Counted from the first letter of the stretch, positions 48,486 to 57,650 are shown. The stretch: 64,000 nt of DNA from Gaiellasilicea sp963784895 (GCA_963784895.1 CAWATM010000017.1:186001-250000), one strand, 5' to 3'. The notes: a model not told the origin generated them from the sequence alone. Numbers and translations are program-made.

Positions 48486-48716
48486 GTGAGCTGGCCCTGG
48501 ATCGTGCTGCTGGTTCTCGCTGCGGCGGTCGTGATCGGCGCCGAGTGGTCGCGCGTCGGCCGCCTTGTGGGCGCGGACGCGCGCAGGCAGCGGGAACGGA
48601 GCCGCCGGAAGGCGAGCTTCAAGGTGATCCGCTCCGAGGAGGAGGAGTTCGCCGAGAGCGTCCAGCGCGACCTTGCCGAACTGCCGACGATCGAGGAGAA
48701 GGACCGCCGGCGCTAG
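48486..48716 (+). CDS. small membrane-anchored protein of unknown function
   Basis: 76 residues. N-terminal membrane helix (WPWIVLLVLAAAVVIGA), then a highly charged cytoplasmic or exposed tail of about 50 residues (RRQRERSRRKASFKVIRSEEEEF...) likely helical. Not recognised. The ATG two bases upstream is closed by TGA, so GTG at 48486 is the start. It overlaps the end of the convergent S8 protease gene by 4 bases. Confidence 0.6.
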   Translation: MSWPWIVLLVLAAAVVIGAEWSRVGRLVGADARRQRERSRRKASFKVIRSEEEEFAESVQRDLAELPTIEEKDRRR

Positions 48717-51142
48717 CGGACGACGAACGTTGTCTGGAGCACGCGGGTGTTCGGCAGGATCCGGCCGACGTTCTCCATGTTCCGCGACTCCTGATAGTCG
48801 GAGACCTGCACGCGCAGCTCGTGCCGACCGGCGCGGAGGCCGGTCGCGGCGATTCGGAGCACGCCTTTCGACCACTGGCCGGCGTGCTCGTCGCCGTCGA
48901 TCCGCACGACGAACGAGGCCGGATCGACGCCGGAGCCGCGGTCGGCGGCGGCAACGAGGACTTGGCCGCCGCTCCGCACCGTTTTCGTCCGTAGCACTGC
49001 GGACGGAGGCGACGTGTCGTTGAGCCAGTACCGGAACGTGAACGCCCCGGCGCGGGCCGCCGAGGGGCTGTCGAAGACCACGTCGTAGGCCCCCGCCGCG
49101 GGCAGGATCGTGCCGGCCGCGAGCACGAGCTCGCCGAACGTGCGCAGGTAGGGGTTGAGGTTGAACGGGAGCGCGGCGTAGCCGGTCAGGCGCCGCTCGT
49201 CGCCCGCGCGGACGATCCGGGGCTCGACGCGGACGCCGGGCGCCCGGCTCGTGACGACGACGCCGAAGTTGGCCGCCGGGCGCGGAAGGGTGACCCGGAA
49301 GACGCGCTCGGGCCCGGCCAGCTCTGCGCTGAAGCCGAATCCCGCCGGGCTCTCCGGATAGCGGTAGCGGGTGACCCGCGTCGTCCCGCCCTTGGTCGAG
49401 GACTTGTAGTTGCCGGGCGTGCGCAGCGCGCCGCGCTTGCCGCTTGCGAGCGCAGGCGTCCCGGTGCCGTACCAGTACGGGATCCTAAGCCGTTCGGTCC
49501 CGCGCGTGAGCACGACGTAGCCGGTGGCCTCGCCGTCGGTCGCGACCGTCGTCCGCACCGTCAGGTCGAGCCGGCCCGGAACGGTCACCGCGGTGGGGGA
49601 GAGGACGGACGAGCCCGCCGGCCGGCTCTGCTGCTCGACGGCCACCGTCCACGGTCCGCTGCCGCCGAGGCCGGAGTCGGTCAGCTGCACCGACCGGGTC
49701 TGTGACGCGTTCGAGCGGAGCAGCCCGAACGCGAAGGCGACGGGGCTCGCGAAGAGGGGCGTCGCGTCCGCGCGCGGCAGATTGACGACACCGCCGCCGC
49801 CGCGAAGCGTCGGCGTCTCCTCGGCCTTGAGATCGTTGGAGTAGACGGGGTCGCCGGTGAGCGCCAGGGCCGACTTCACCTGCGCCGGCGTCCACGTCGG
49901 GTGCCGCTGCAGCAGGAGCGCGACCGCTCCCGCCACGTGCGGTGCGGCCATGCTCGTGCCGGAGAGCGTCGCCCACGAGTTCCGTGGTGCTGCCGAGACG
50001 ATGCTGGCGCCGGGTGCTGAGACCTCGGGCTTCAGCTGCAGTGAGAGCGGCGTCGGCCCGCTCGAAGAGAACGTCGCGATCACGTCGTCGGGACCGCCGC
50101 GCGTCGTCGTCACCGCACCCACGGTGATCGCGCTCGGCGTCGCCGCAGGCGAGCCGACCGAGCCGCGCCCGAACTCGTCGAAGTCGTTGCCCGCGGAGAC
50201 CACCGGGACAACGCCCGCGCGCGCGGCGGCTTCGAGCGCCTTGACGACGATGTCGCGGGCAGGCTCGATCTCCGGTTCGCCGAGCGACATGTTGATCACG
50301 TCCATGCCGTCCGCGACCGCCGCCTCGATCGCGGCGACGAGCTCCGGCGAGTTGCCGTCGAGGCCGACGCCGGCGTCGGTGGGGATCGTCAGCGCCTTGT
50401 AGTTGCCGAGGAAGGCGCGCGGCGCGACGCCGGAGATGCGGACGCGTTCGGCGGGCGTGTTCGCGTTGCCGGCTGCGATCCCGGCGACGTGCGTGCCGTG
50501 CGACGAGTGCTCGGGATCGAACGGCTTCGACGCGTGTTTCCAGCTCGGCCGCGCGGGCGGGAACGCACGCGCGACGATCACCTTCGCTGTCGTGTAGGCG
50601 GTTTGGCCCTTGGGATACCCCGCGGGCATCGTGAACCCGGCCGGCGAGAAGAACGGGTGCGTCTGGTCGATTCCCTCGTCGATGATCGCGATCTTCATCC
50701 CCTGGCCCGCGTTCGCGAGCCCAGCGCTCCAGAGGTTCGGGGCGCCGATCTGCTGTGCGCTGCGATCGAGCTGGGTGCGGTAGCGGACGCTCGGATAAAC
50801 GGTCTCGACGCCGGGGAGAGAGGTCAGGCGGCCCAGCTGCGAGCTGGGGACGACGACTGCCAGCCCGTTGGCGACGAGCTTGTAGCGCCAGCGGATCTGG
50901 GCCTCCGGCACGGCGTCTTCGATCGTCTCCGCGAGGGTCGTCTGCGCGTTTGAGAGCGTGCGCGCCTGTAGCTGCCGGCCGGCACGCCAGGTCGTGGTCG
51001 CGAGCGGCTTCTGGCTCAGCGAGACGACCACCTCGACGAGCTCGCCCGCGGGCGCCGCCTGCGGCTCGGCGCGCGCGGAGCCCGTCGCGAGTGCGAGCAG
51101 GGCCAACGCGCAGATGGAGAGACCCCGCCGCACGGCGATCAT
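48713..51142 (-). CDS. large secreted S8 family serine protease
   Basis: 809 residues. Signal peptide (about 1-25), an inhibitor I9-like propeptide (VEVVVSLSQKPLA... to about 115) then the S8 domain with Asp155 (AIIDEGID), His215 (SSHGTHVAG) and Ser397 (SGTSMAAPHVAG). Between them a protease-associated-like insertion may occur near 165-205. After about residue 430 come several beta domains, including a Fn3-like end (GSGVDPASFVVRIDG), about 380 residues in all. It is the largest of three S8 proteases here and differs from the two short paralogues. It starts 27 bases after the LuxR-type gene on the same strand, so the two form an operon. Confidence 0.92.
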   Translation of the reverse strand: MIAVRRGLSICALALLALATGSARAEPQAAPAGELVEVVVSLSQKPLATTTWRAGRQLQARTLSNAQTTLAETIEDAVPEAQIRWRYKLVANGLAVVVPSSQLGRLTSLPGVETVYPSVRYRTQLDRSAQQIGAPNLWSAGLANAGQGMKIAIIDEGIDQTHPFFSPAGFTMPAGYPKGQTAYTTAKVIVARAFPPARPSWKHASKPFDPEHSSHGTHVAGIAAGNANTPAERVRISGVAPRAFLGNYKALTIPTDAGVGLDGNSPELVAAIEAAVADGMDVINMSLGEPEIEPARDIVVKALEAAARAGVVPVVSAGNDFDEFGRGSVGSPAATPSAITVGAVTTTRGGPDDVIATFSSSGPTPLSLQLKPEVSAPGASIVSAAPRNSWATLSGTSMAAPHVAGAVALLLQRHPTWTPAQVKSALALTGDPVYSNDLKAEETPTLRGGGGVVNLPRADATPLFASPVAFAFGLLRSNASQTRSVQLTDSGLGGSGPWTVAVEQQSRPAGSSVLSPTAVTVPGRLDLTVRTTVATDGEATGYVVLTRGTERLRIPYWYGTGTPALASGKRGALRTPGNYKSSTKGGTTRVTRYRYPESPAGFGFSAELAGPERVFRVTLPRPAANFGVVVTSRAPGVRVEPRIVRAGDERRLTGYAALPFNLNPYLRTFGELVLAAGTILPAAGAYDVVFDSPSAARAGAFTFRYWLNDTSPPSAVLRTKTVRSGGQVLVAAADRGSGVDPASFVVRIDGDEHAGQWSKGVLRIAATGLRAGRHELRVQVSDYQESRNMENVGRILPNTRVLQTTFVVR

Positions 51143-51169
51143 GGTAGGGAAGAAGTCTTGAAGACCGTG

Positions 51170-51889
51170 TTACGGCTTCTCGGGCCATGGTCCGCCGTCG
51201 ACGTCAGGCGGCAGCTCGGGCCAGAGACGCCATCGGTCGATCAGGCCGTGGTGCTCGGCCGCGCGTATCGCTGCAATGCGGTTCCTGACGCGGAGCTTGC
51301 GGAAGATGTTCGACAAGTGGAACTTGACCGACTGGTCGGCGACCCACATCACCTCGGCGATTCGAGCGTTGGAGTATCCGGCTGCGGCGAGTGTGAGGAT
51401 CTCCCGCTCGCGCCGCGTCAGCATCGGAGCATCGGGCTTCGGCGCGAGCTCGACGACGGGGCGCGGGAGCACCATGTACTGCGGGAGCACCACGAACCTG
51501 CCCGCGGCGGCGACTGCGAGCGCGTTGAGCACGTCGGCGGGATCAGCGTTCTTCGTCAGGTACGCCGAGACGCCGAGAGGCAACAGTTGCGTGACGATGC
51601 TCTCCTCGAGCGGCTCTGCTGGAAGCAGCACGATGCCGCCACGGGGCGTGGCCCTGTTGAGCCTCGCCAGGTCGTCCGCGAGCCCATCCCGCTTTTGACC
51701 CGGGTCGAGGACGATGACGCTGGCGGCGGCGAGACCGACTGTGCCGGCTGCCGCTTCCGCGGTGTCGGCTTCGCCGAGCACGAGATACCCGGCCGCTTCG
51801 ACGAACAGACGCAGCGACCGGCGAAACGCGGGCCAGCCGTCGATGAGGAAGATGGTGCGACCGTCGCCGCGTGCGGGCGGGCTCGTCAT
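51170..51889 (-). CDS. LuxR/NarL-type regulator with atypical receiver domain
   Basis: 239 residues. The receiver-like domain keeps a central Asp (VIVLDPGQ, Asp62) but has only one of the two acidic residues at beta-1 (FLIDGWP, Asp17), and keeps AYLTKNAD. The LuxR domain MLTRREREILTLAAAGYSNARI...ADQSVKFHLSNIFRKL is very close to that of the regulator at 22.0 kb, so they may bind related sites. It lies upstream of, and co-oriented with, the large S8 protease. The ATG at 51889 is chosen; the frame upstream runs through the tRNA-Leu gene and is not coding. Confidence 0.85.
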   Translation of the reverse strand: MTSPPARGDGRTIFLIDGWPAFRRSLRLFVEAAGYLVLGEADTAEAAAGTVGLAAASVIVLDPGQKRDGLADDLARLNRATPRGGIVLLPAEPLEESIVTQLLPLGVSAYLTKNADPADVLNALAVAAAGRFVVLPQYMVLPRPVVELAPKPDAPMLTRREREILTLAAAGYSNARIAEVMWVADQSVKFHLSNIFRKLRVRNRIAAIRAAEHHGLIDRWRLWPELPPDVDGGPWPEKP

Positions 51890-51979
51890 CGACACGCCGA
51901 CACTACGGCGGCACCGTTCCCACGACAAGCACTCGTGGTGGGAAAACTCCGGAAAGAGGTGGCTACACTGTCCGTCCGC

Positions 51980-52063
51980 GCGGATGTGGCGGAATTGGTA
52001 GACGCGCACGGTTCAGGTCCGTGTGCCCTTCGGGGCGTGGAGGTTCAAGTCCTCTCATCCGCA
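51980..52063 (+). tRNA. tRNA-Leu (anticodon CAG)
   Basis: 84 bases, class II with a long variable arm (TGCCCTTCGGGGCG). Acceptor stem GCGGATG/CATCCGC is perfect; the anticodon loop TTCAGGT shows CAG; the T arm has AGG-TTCAAGT-CCT. TACACT at 51964-51969 is the probable -10 box. No CCA is encoded. Confidence 0.95.
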
Positions 52064-52083
52064 TCGCAGCGCCTCCCGTTGAT

Positions 52084-53029
52084 TCAGGGCATCTCTGCCC
52101 GGGGCGTAACGTCGAGTGGATCGCCCCACGCTGCGCTTCGTGCTTCCTTGTAGAGCGCGCCCTGCTTGCGGCTGATCGTGCGCTCGCGGATGCCGTCGGG
52201 CTCGCAGGTGACGAGATTGACGTGGCCGGAGCGCGAGCTGCGGCTGGCGGATGATTCGAGCGGCTGCCGGTGGCACTCGGTCGCGGCTCAGCGCGGCATA
52301 CGAGAACTTCTCATCCTCGTAGCCGAGCTCGACACCCTTCGCGTGCCGGTGCAGCCTGGAGCGGGGAAGCCGGACGGCGAAGTGGCACCAGTCGTCCGCC
52401 CGCAGCGGGCACGGCCGATCGTGTGGGCACGGCGCGACCGTTTGGCCGCCCGCATCGAGTACGGTCTCGCGCGCCGCGAGGACGCGGCGGTAGCCGGCCG
52501 GCGTCCCCGGCTCGACGAAGACGATGGTGTCGTCGGTCTGCGCCCACAGGTGCTTCGCGGGCACTGTCGCGAGCTCGCCGAGCACGTACGACACCACGAC
52601 GAGGTCCGCCGGGCCGCGCGCGGCTGAAGCGGCCCCCTCGACCCAGGTCGCTTCCGGCATCAGCTCGCGTCCGGCCGTGATCATCGCCGGCTCGATCTCG
52701 ACGAGCGTCTGCTCGCTCAACGACGGCCACTGCGCGACCGCAGCCCACGCGGCGACGCCCGGCCCAGCGCCGACGTCGAGGAGCGAGCCCGGTTGCCAGT
52801 CCGGTCGCTGCAGCGCCACCTGCCGGAAGGCGGAGCCGGCGGCGGCGAACGTCGCCGGCGCGCGGTAGGCGAGATAGGCGGCGACCTGCGCCGGCGTCCG
52901 TGCCGCCCGTGACGGCTGCTCACCACGGTAGGCACCGGACAGCGCCTCGACCTCCGCCGCCACCGACCCGCCAGCACGCGCGACGAGGCGCTCGATGCTC
53001 GCCGCCAGCTGTGGCGGCAGCGCGCTCAG
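52084..53029 (-). CDS. Rsm22-like small-subunit rRNA methyltransferase family protein, frameshifted
   Basis: About 315 residues. LPPQLAASIERLVARAG at the start, LLDVGAGPGVAAWAA (SAM site), VVVSYVLGEL and FVEPGTPAGYRRVLAARE, then CPHDRPCPL...WCHFAVRLPRS with Cys residues typical of the Rsm22 family, an [FeS]-containing methyltransferase of the ribosome. Near 52240 the frame shifts; the next frame gives SSRSGHVNLVTCEPDGIRERTISRKQG and ends at TGA 52084. The coding sequence runs up to CTG at 53029, overlapping the PrxQ stop as CTGA; the first standard start (GTG 52963) would lose conserved N-terminal sequence. Confidence 0.75.
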
Positions 53030-53484
53030 GAGGTCAGAACCGCCAGGACGTCGTCGGCGTGCGTGCCCGGCTTCACGTTCCGCATCTCCTTGGCGACGTT
53101 GCCCTCGGCGTCGATCACGAACGTCGAGCGCTCGACGCCCATGTACGTCTTGCCCGCGTACGACTTCTCCTTCCAGACGCCGTACTCCTCGGCGGTCGCA
53201 TGGTCGGTGTCGGCGAGGAGCGCGAACGGCAGGTCGTACTTCTGCTTGAACGTGACGTGAGAGCGCTCGTCGTCGGGGCTGACGCCGAGCACGACCGCGC
53301 CGGCGCGCTCGAACTCGCCCCAGGCATCACGGATCCCGCACGCCTGCGCCGTGCAGCCGGGCGTGTCGTCCTTGGGATAGAAGTAGAGAACGATCGGCTT
53401 GCCCCGCAGCTCGGAGAGCTTGACGGTCTCGCCCGCATCGCTCGTGAGCTCGAACTCCGGCGCCGGCTTGCCTTCCTGAACCAC
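53026..53484 (-). CDS. bcp: thioredoxin-dependent peroxiredoxin (PrxQ/Bcp type)
   Basis: 152 residues. Reduces hydroperoxides in the cytoplasm. KPIVLYFYPKDDTPGCTAQACGIRD has the peroxidatic Cys44 and the resolving Cys49, five apart as in PrxQ/Bcp. GVSPDDERSHVTFKQKYDLPFALLAD and YMGVERSTFVID are standard. GTG start with AAAGGAGC at 5 bases upstream on the message. It precedes the Rsm22-like gene, overlapping it by 4 bases. Confidence 0.95.
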   Translation of the reverse strand: MVQEGKPAPEFELTSDAGETVKLSELRGKPIVLYFYPKDDTPGCTAQACGIRDAWGEFERAGAVVLGVSPDDERSHVTFKQKYDLPFALLADTDHATAEEYGVWKEKSYAGKTYMGVERSTFVIDAEGNVAKEMRNVKPGTHADDVLAVLTS

Positions 53485-53551
53485 GTGTGCTCCTTTCGCT
53501 CGTCGTACCGGAGCCTAATGGTGCCCACACGCCGGCCGGCCCACCTCCGGT

Positions 53552-55561
53552 TCAGCCCGCGTGGCTGACGGGCAGGCGGAAGGCGGTCACCCTGCCGTTC
53601 GCCACCTGGGCGGTCAACCTCGGAACCTTGATCCCGCGCCGCCGTTCCTCCGGGGTGCAGGGCGCGAGGCAGCGCCTGCGCTGCCAGACGAGGTAGTACT
53701 CGCCCCGGCTCGAGCCGGGCCGTGCGCGGACGTACGCCGCGTTCGGGTATCGAGCGCGCAGGCGAGCGACGGGATCTCCCACGCGCAGCCCGAGCGACGT
53801 CGTCCAGCGCCGATCCGTGAGCCGGATCTCGGAGACGTGCACCGACGCGGGTGACGAGCAGCCCGCTCTGCCCTGCGGCAGGGCGCGCCTTGCTCGAGCG
53901 TCGATGCGAATCCCGCGCGCGGCCCAGGTTGCGGTGAGACGCGTCCGGGTCATGTTGCGGCACGAGGGCGCGCCGTAAGCCCTGATCGCATCCGAGAGCC
54001 GCGAGTTGCCTCCCCGCACGAGGTACTCCTGCGCGCGCTGAGAGGAGAGGGTGACCCGCACGACCCAGCTCGTCGCCCCCGGAGGCGCGATGCCCGGTGC
54101 GTTTCCGCGGGGCGGCGTGGTGGGACTCGGCGCCGCCGGCGTCGGCCTCGGCGCACCGGCTGCCGGGATCGCGGCCGTGCGCAGCGACGCCACCGTGACC
54201 TCGCCGGCAGGGTTGGAGGCGGTGACCGAGACGCGCAGGGTCGCGCCGGCATCCGCGGAGCCCGGCGTATACGACTTCGCCGTCGCGCCCGGAACGCTTG
54301 CGCAGCCGGGGCTGCACCGCTGCCACTGATACGAGAGAACAGGCCCGGTGCCGTGCCAGACACCGCTGGACGCCGTGAGCGGGCGGCCCTCCACCGGCAC
54401 TCCGGAGATCGTCGGCGGAGCGAGATTCTTGGGCACCACGATCCTGCCGACGAAGCGGATTCGGTTGTTCTGCTCGTCCGCGACCAGGAGATCGCCCTCG
54501 GGGGTGACGCTGACGCCCTTGGGAGCGCCCAACCGCGCCGACGCGGCAGGACCGCCGTCTCCCGAGCTTCCGCGGATGCCGTCGCCGATGACGGTTCTGA
54601 TCACCCCGCCGGGATCGACGTGGCGGACGCGCTCGTTCGAGGTGTCGGCGATCAAGAAACCGCCGTCTGGCAGCCCGACGACGTTGTGCGGATCGTTCAG
54701 GCTCGCCGAGGTTGCGGGCCCGCCGTCGCCGCCGAATCCCGAGACGCCGTTGCCGGCGACGGTCGTGATCACCCCGGCAGCGGACACCCTCCGGATCCGT
54801 TCATTCTCGATGTCCGCGATCAGGAAGCCACCGTCCCCCGTTGGAGAAACGGCGAACGGATGATCGAGCAGGGCTGCGGTGGCCGGGCCGCCGTCGCCGC
54901 TGAAGCCTGCGGCGCCCGTGCCCGCCACGGTGGTGATCACGCCCGACGCGGAGACGCGCCGGATCCGGTTGTTGTTCGTGTCCGCGATCAGAAAGCCGCC
55001 ACCCGGAAGCGGCGTCACGCTGCGCGGGTTGTTGATCGCGGCGCTCGTCGCCGGACCGCCGTCACCGCCGAAGCTGGCCGCTCCGGTACCCGCAACGGTG
55101 CTGATGATCCCGGCCGAGGAGACTTTGCGGATCCGGCTGCTCTTCGTCTCGGCAAGGAGAAACCCCCCGTCTGCCGTAGGCGCGGCGGTGTGGACGAAGT
55201 TCAACCGTGCGAGCGTCGCCTGACCCCCGTCGCCCGAGGAGCCGGCAACGCCCGTGCCGGCCAGGGTCGACACGACGCCGTTCCCGTCGACCATGCGGAC
55301 GCGGTTTGTGTACGGCTCAGCCCAGGCGTAGCCGCCGTCGGGTAGTGCCGAGACGGCCCGAGGCTGGTTGATCGCCGCCTCGCGGCTGTGTCCGCCGTCG
55401 CCGGAGTCCGCGGGCGCGCCGGTCCCGACCAGGGTCCAGATCGTCCCTTCGGAATACGACGCCGCCGCCGTCCCCGAGGTCAGGCAGGCGGCGAGGAGCG
55501 CGGACGCGAAGCCCAACCGCGTCCGGCGGACGATCGCCGTTGACTGGTGTTCCCCCCGCAC
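53552..55561 (-). CDS. exported NHL-repeat beta-propeller protein with Ig-like domain
   Basis: 669 residues. Signal peptide (RLGFASALLAACLTSGTAAA). Residues about 40-365 are six NHL-type blades, each with a GDGGPATSA.LN.P..V...GGFLIADT.N.RIR.V pattern and TVAGTG. Then an Ig-like region (PTISGVPVEGRPLTASSGVWHGTGPVLSYQWQRC), a Pro-rich linker (PRPTPAAPSPTTPP) and a C-terminal domain with paired Cys (APSCRNMTRT, RRCLAPCTPEE). NHL propellers bind proteins or ligands; a role outside the cell is all that can be said. GGGGGGAACACC occurs at the start region. Nothing links it to its divergent neighbour. Confidence 0.8.
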   Translation of the reverse strand: MRGEHQSTAIVRRTRLGFASALLAACLTSGTAAASYSEGTIWTLVGTGAPADSGDGGHSREAAINQPRAVSALPDGGYAWAEPYTNRVRMVDGNGVVSTLAGTGVAGSSGDGGQATLARLNFVHTAAPTADGGFLLAETKSSRIRKVSSAGIISTVAGTGAASFGGDGGPATSAAINNPRSVTPLPGGGFLIADTNNNRIRRVSASGVITTVAGTGAAGFSGDGGPATAALLDHPFAVSPTGDGGFLIADIENERIRRVSAAGVITTVAGNGVSGFGGDGGPATSASLNDPHNVVGLPDGGFLIADTSNERVRHVDPGGVIRTVIGDGIRGSSGDGGPAASARLGAPKGVSVTPEGDLLVADEQNNRIRFVGRIVVPKNLAPPTISGVPVEGRPLTASSGVWHGTGPVLSYQWQRCSPGCASVPGATAKSYTPGSADAGATLRVSVTASNPAGEVTVASLRTAAIPAAGAPRPTPAAPSPTTPPRGNAPGIAPPGATSWVVRVTLSSQRAQEYLVRGGNSRLSDAIRAYGAPSCRNMTRTRLTATWAARGIRIDARARRALPQGRAGCSSPASVHVSEIRLTDRRWTTSLGLRVGDPVARLRARYPNAAYVRARPGSSRGEYYLVWQRRRCLAPCTPEERRRGIKVPRLTAQVANGRVTAFRLPVSHAG

Positions 55562-55665
55562 CTTCGTCTAATCGTGCCCTCGCGCGGCGAAAGAGCAACC
55601 GGACAAATGTATAGGTGCTGAGCGCGACAAAGTCGCACCGACAATCCGGTGGGTAGGGTCCCCGC

Positions 55666-56023
55666 GTGCTTTCCGCGCACGCGTTTCTCGCACTTCTAGT
55701 CGTTGTCGTGCCGGCGCTCGCGGCCGTTCGCGGGCGGGCTCGTCTACTGGCGCCGGCGCGGCGCCGGGCGCTGGCTCACACATGTGCTCGCACTTGCGCA
55801 GACGCTGCTGGTCGCCCAGGTCGCGCTCGGGCTGCTGCTCCTCTCCGACGACCGGCGCGCGGCCGACGAGCTCCACTACGCCTACGGCTCGCTGTCGTTG
55901 GCCGCGATCCTCGCGCCCTGGATGTACGCGCCCGCGGCGGGGCCGAAGCGGCTGCTCTGGTTTGCCGGCACTTCCTTCCTCGCCGCAGCCCTTGCGGTTC
56001 GCGCGATGATGACGGGATCGTGA
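55666..56023 (+). CDS. small polytopic membrane protein, frameshifted
   Basis: About 118 residues with four predicted membrane segments: LSAHAFLALLVVVVPALAAV, then after a frame change at about 55725-55735 (CGCGGGCGGGC) THVLALAQTLLVAQVALGLLLL, LSLAAILAPWMYA and LLWFAGTSFLAAALAV. Similar uncharacterised membrane proteins are common in this group of actinobacteria. The stop overlaps the next start (GTGA), so they form a pair. Confidence 0.6.
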
Positions 56024-56394
56024 AGCGCTTCTTCACCGACATGAACGCGACCCTGCGCGGCTTCCTGGTCATCGCGCTGATCGCCGGCGTCGTCGTCCTG
56101 CTCTCGCTCCAGTCCGTGCTCGCGACCGTCGGCGGCCTCCTTCGGATCGCCTTCTTCCTCGCGATCGCGTTCTTCCTCTTCCTGCTCTGGCGCGAGAAGC
56201 GCGGCGACATCGAGTCGTGGAGCGATCGCAGCCGCAACGTCTTCTACGCGGCGGTCGTGCTCGCGGTCGTCGACATCGGCGCCTTCATCGGGCTCGGCGC
56301 GTCAGGGCCGGACGCGCTCGCGTTCTTCCTCGTGCTCGGCGCCTGCGCCTACGCAGGCTTCCGCGTCTGGCGCAACGAGCACAGCTACAGCTGA
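56020..56394 (+). CDS. small membrane protein of unknown function
   Basis: 124 residues, four hydrophobic segments (LRGFLVIALIAGVVVLLSL, LLRIAFFLAIAFFLFLLW, VFYAAVVLAVVDIGAFIGLGA, ALAFFLVLGACAYAGF), ending EHSYS. Not recognised. GTG start inside the stop codon of the upstream membrane protein. Its last 10 bases overlap the end of the convergent selenoprotein candidate. Confidence 0.65.
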   Translation: MKRFFTDMNATLRGFLVIALIAGVVVLLSLQSVLATVGGLLRIAFFLAIAFFLFLLWREKRGDIESWSDRSRNVFYAAVVLAVVDIGAFIGLGASGPDALAFFLVLGACAYAGFRVWRNEHSYS

Positions 56395-56942
56395 GCCCGA
56401 ATCCTCTCGAGCAGCCGGTCGACGTACGAGATCACCGGGACGGCGGCGTCCTCGAGCGGCGCCGGTTCGTCCCGCCACGCCGCCTCCGGCCCGAAGACGT
56501 AGTAGACGTCGTAGATGAAGCCAGACGACCCGAGCCGGCCGAGATCCGCATCGGCGAAGTACGTCCCGGTGATCCCCTCGGCGTCCCAGTACTGCGTCAC
56601 GCGGGGGTCGGCGAGGATCGAGTCGTCGATCGCGCCGCGCTCGTCGGTCACGCGCTGGTTCAGCCAGACGACGTAGAAGCGCACGTCGTCGGACGGCTCC
56701 TGCTCGAGAATCTGCTCACGGACCGCACGGGCGCCGGCGAGGCAGGTGCCTCAGGTGGGCGAGAGCAGGACGATGACACGGGTCTTGCCCGCGTCGGCCT
56801 CGAAGTCGGCCCGCAGCTCGAGCACGTTCGCGAGCTGCTCGACGCTGTCGGCTGCCGTCGCCTCGGGCGCGGCCGTCTCCTCGTCGCCGCCGCACCCGGC
56901 CAGCACCACCAAAGCGAGCAGCAGAAGCGCGAGCCGCCGCAA
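56385..56942 (-). CDS. thioredoxin-fold lipoprotein with in-frame TGA (candidate selenoprotein)
   Basis: 185 residues if TGA at 56751-56753 is read as selenocysteine (residue 64). A lipoprotein signal (LALLLLALVVLAGC, Cys17) is followed by a thioredoxin-like domain. TRVIVLLSPT-TGA-GTCLAG puts the TGA at the first position of a CxxC-like motif (Sec64-Gly-Thr-Cys67), and the same frame continues for 121 good codons (REQILEQEPSDDVRFYVVWL, TGTYFADADLGRL) to TAG. Without recoding it would be a 63-residue fragment ending just before the redox site. The TTG start lies 3 bases after the HemQ-type gene stop. Predicted outside the membrane, as an oxidoreductase. A sequencing substitution of TGC is the main alternative. 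Confidence 0.75.
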
Positions 56943-56945
56943 CGG

Positions 56946-57650
56946 CTAGGCCCGAACCTGGGCCGAGGCCCCGTCGAGCGCGTCGAGTGCAGCCCGGATC
57001 GTCATCCCCTCGCCGACGAAGATCGGCGTGTCGCGCTCGGTGTACGCGGATGCCTCGCTCTCGCGCAGCGTCAGCATCAGGTGCATGAAATCGGACGGCT
57101 CGTCGCACTCGAACGCGGTCATGAACTCCTGGTCGTCGATCCCGAACGAGTAGGTCGTGTGGTTGTGGATCGTCTCGAATGCGCGGCCGATCCGGATGTG
57201 CTCGTCCATCGCGCGCTGGCGGTCCTCGAGCGAGAGCGCGTACCACGGCCGCACTTTCACGAACGGGTAGACGACGAGGTACGGCGAGCCTTTGGGGACG
57301 ATCTTCCGCGGTCGCCGCGCCTGCGTGTAGGGCGACGCCTTCGTCGTCGCGAGGTAGTTGAACGGCGTCTCGAGCCAGCCGGCGAGCGGCGTCCCGTTCA
57401 GCGCCGCCCCGAGCTCGCCGAGGTCGGCGTAGCGCTCGGTGATCTTCCAGAGGAAGAAGTCGACGTCGGGCCGGATCCCTGCGGTCGAGTAGGCGCGCAG
57501 GTGCTCGAAGCGCTCGCCGAAGCTCTCGACCACCTCGGCAAAGGCGTCCTTGCCGGCAGTCCGCTCCTCGACCGGCAGCCGACGCCAGGCCGGGTCGGCC
57601 TTGAAGAACGTGTAGGCGACATACTGGCCGGTCTGCGTCTCCCCGCTCAC
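56946..57650 (-). CDS. hemQ: chlorite dismutase/HemQ family heme protein
   Basis: 234 residues. QYVAYTFFKADPAWRRLP, ATTKASPYTQ, KIVPKGSPYLVVYPFVKVRPWYAL, then IHNHTTYSFGIDDQEFMTAFECDEPSDFMHL with the heme-ligand-region His and VGEGMTI at the end match the HemQ (coproheme decarboxylase) branch. HemQ makes heme b from coproheme in gram-positive bacteria. The catalytic Arg of true chlorite dismutases is not obvious, supporting HemQ. GTG at 57650 is inside the stop of the upstream gene (GTGA), with TACGAT just before it. It is followed by the selenoprotein candidate. Confidence 0.85.
   Translation of the reverse strand: MSGETQTGQYVAYTFFKADPAWRRLPVEERTAGKDAFAEVVESFGERFEHLRAYSTAGIRPDVDFFLWKITERYADLGELGAALNGTPLAGWLETPFNYLATTKASPYTQARRPRKIVPKGSPYLVVYPFVKVRPWYALSLEDRQRAMDEHIRIGRAFETIHNHTTYSFGIDDQEFMTAFECDEPSDFMHLMLTLRESEASAYTERDTPIFVGEGMTIRAALDALDGASAQVRA

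Noticed and set aside
51890..52009. N-terminal extension of the LuxR-type gene to 52009
   Set aside because: The extension runs antisense through tRNA-Leu and has no similarity to receiver domains; ATG at 51889 fits the family.
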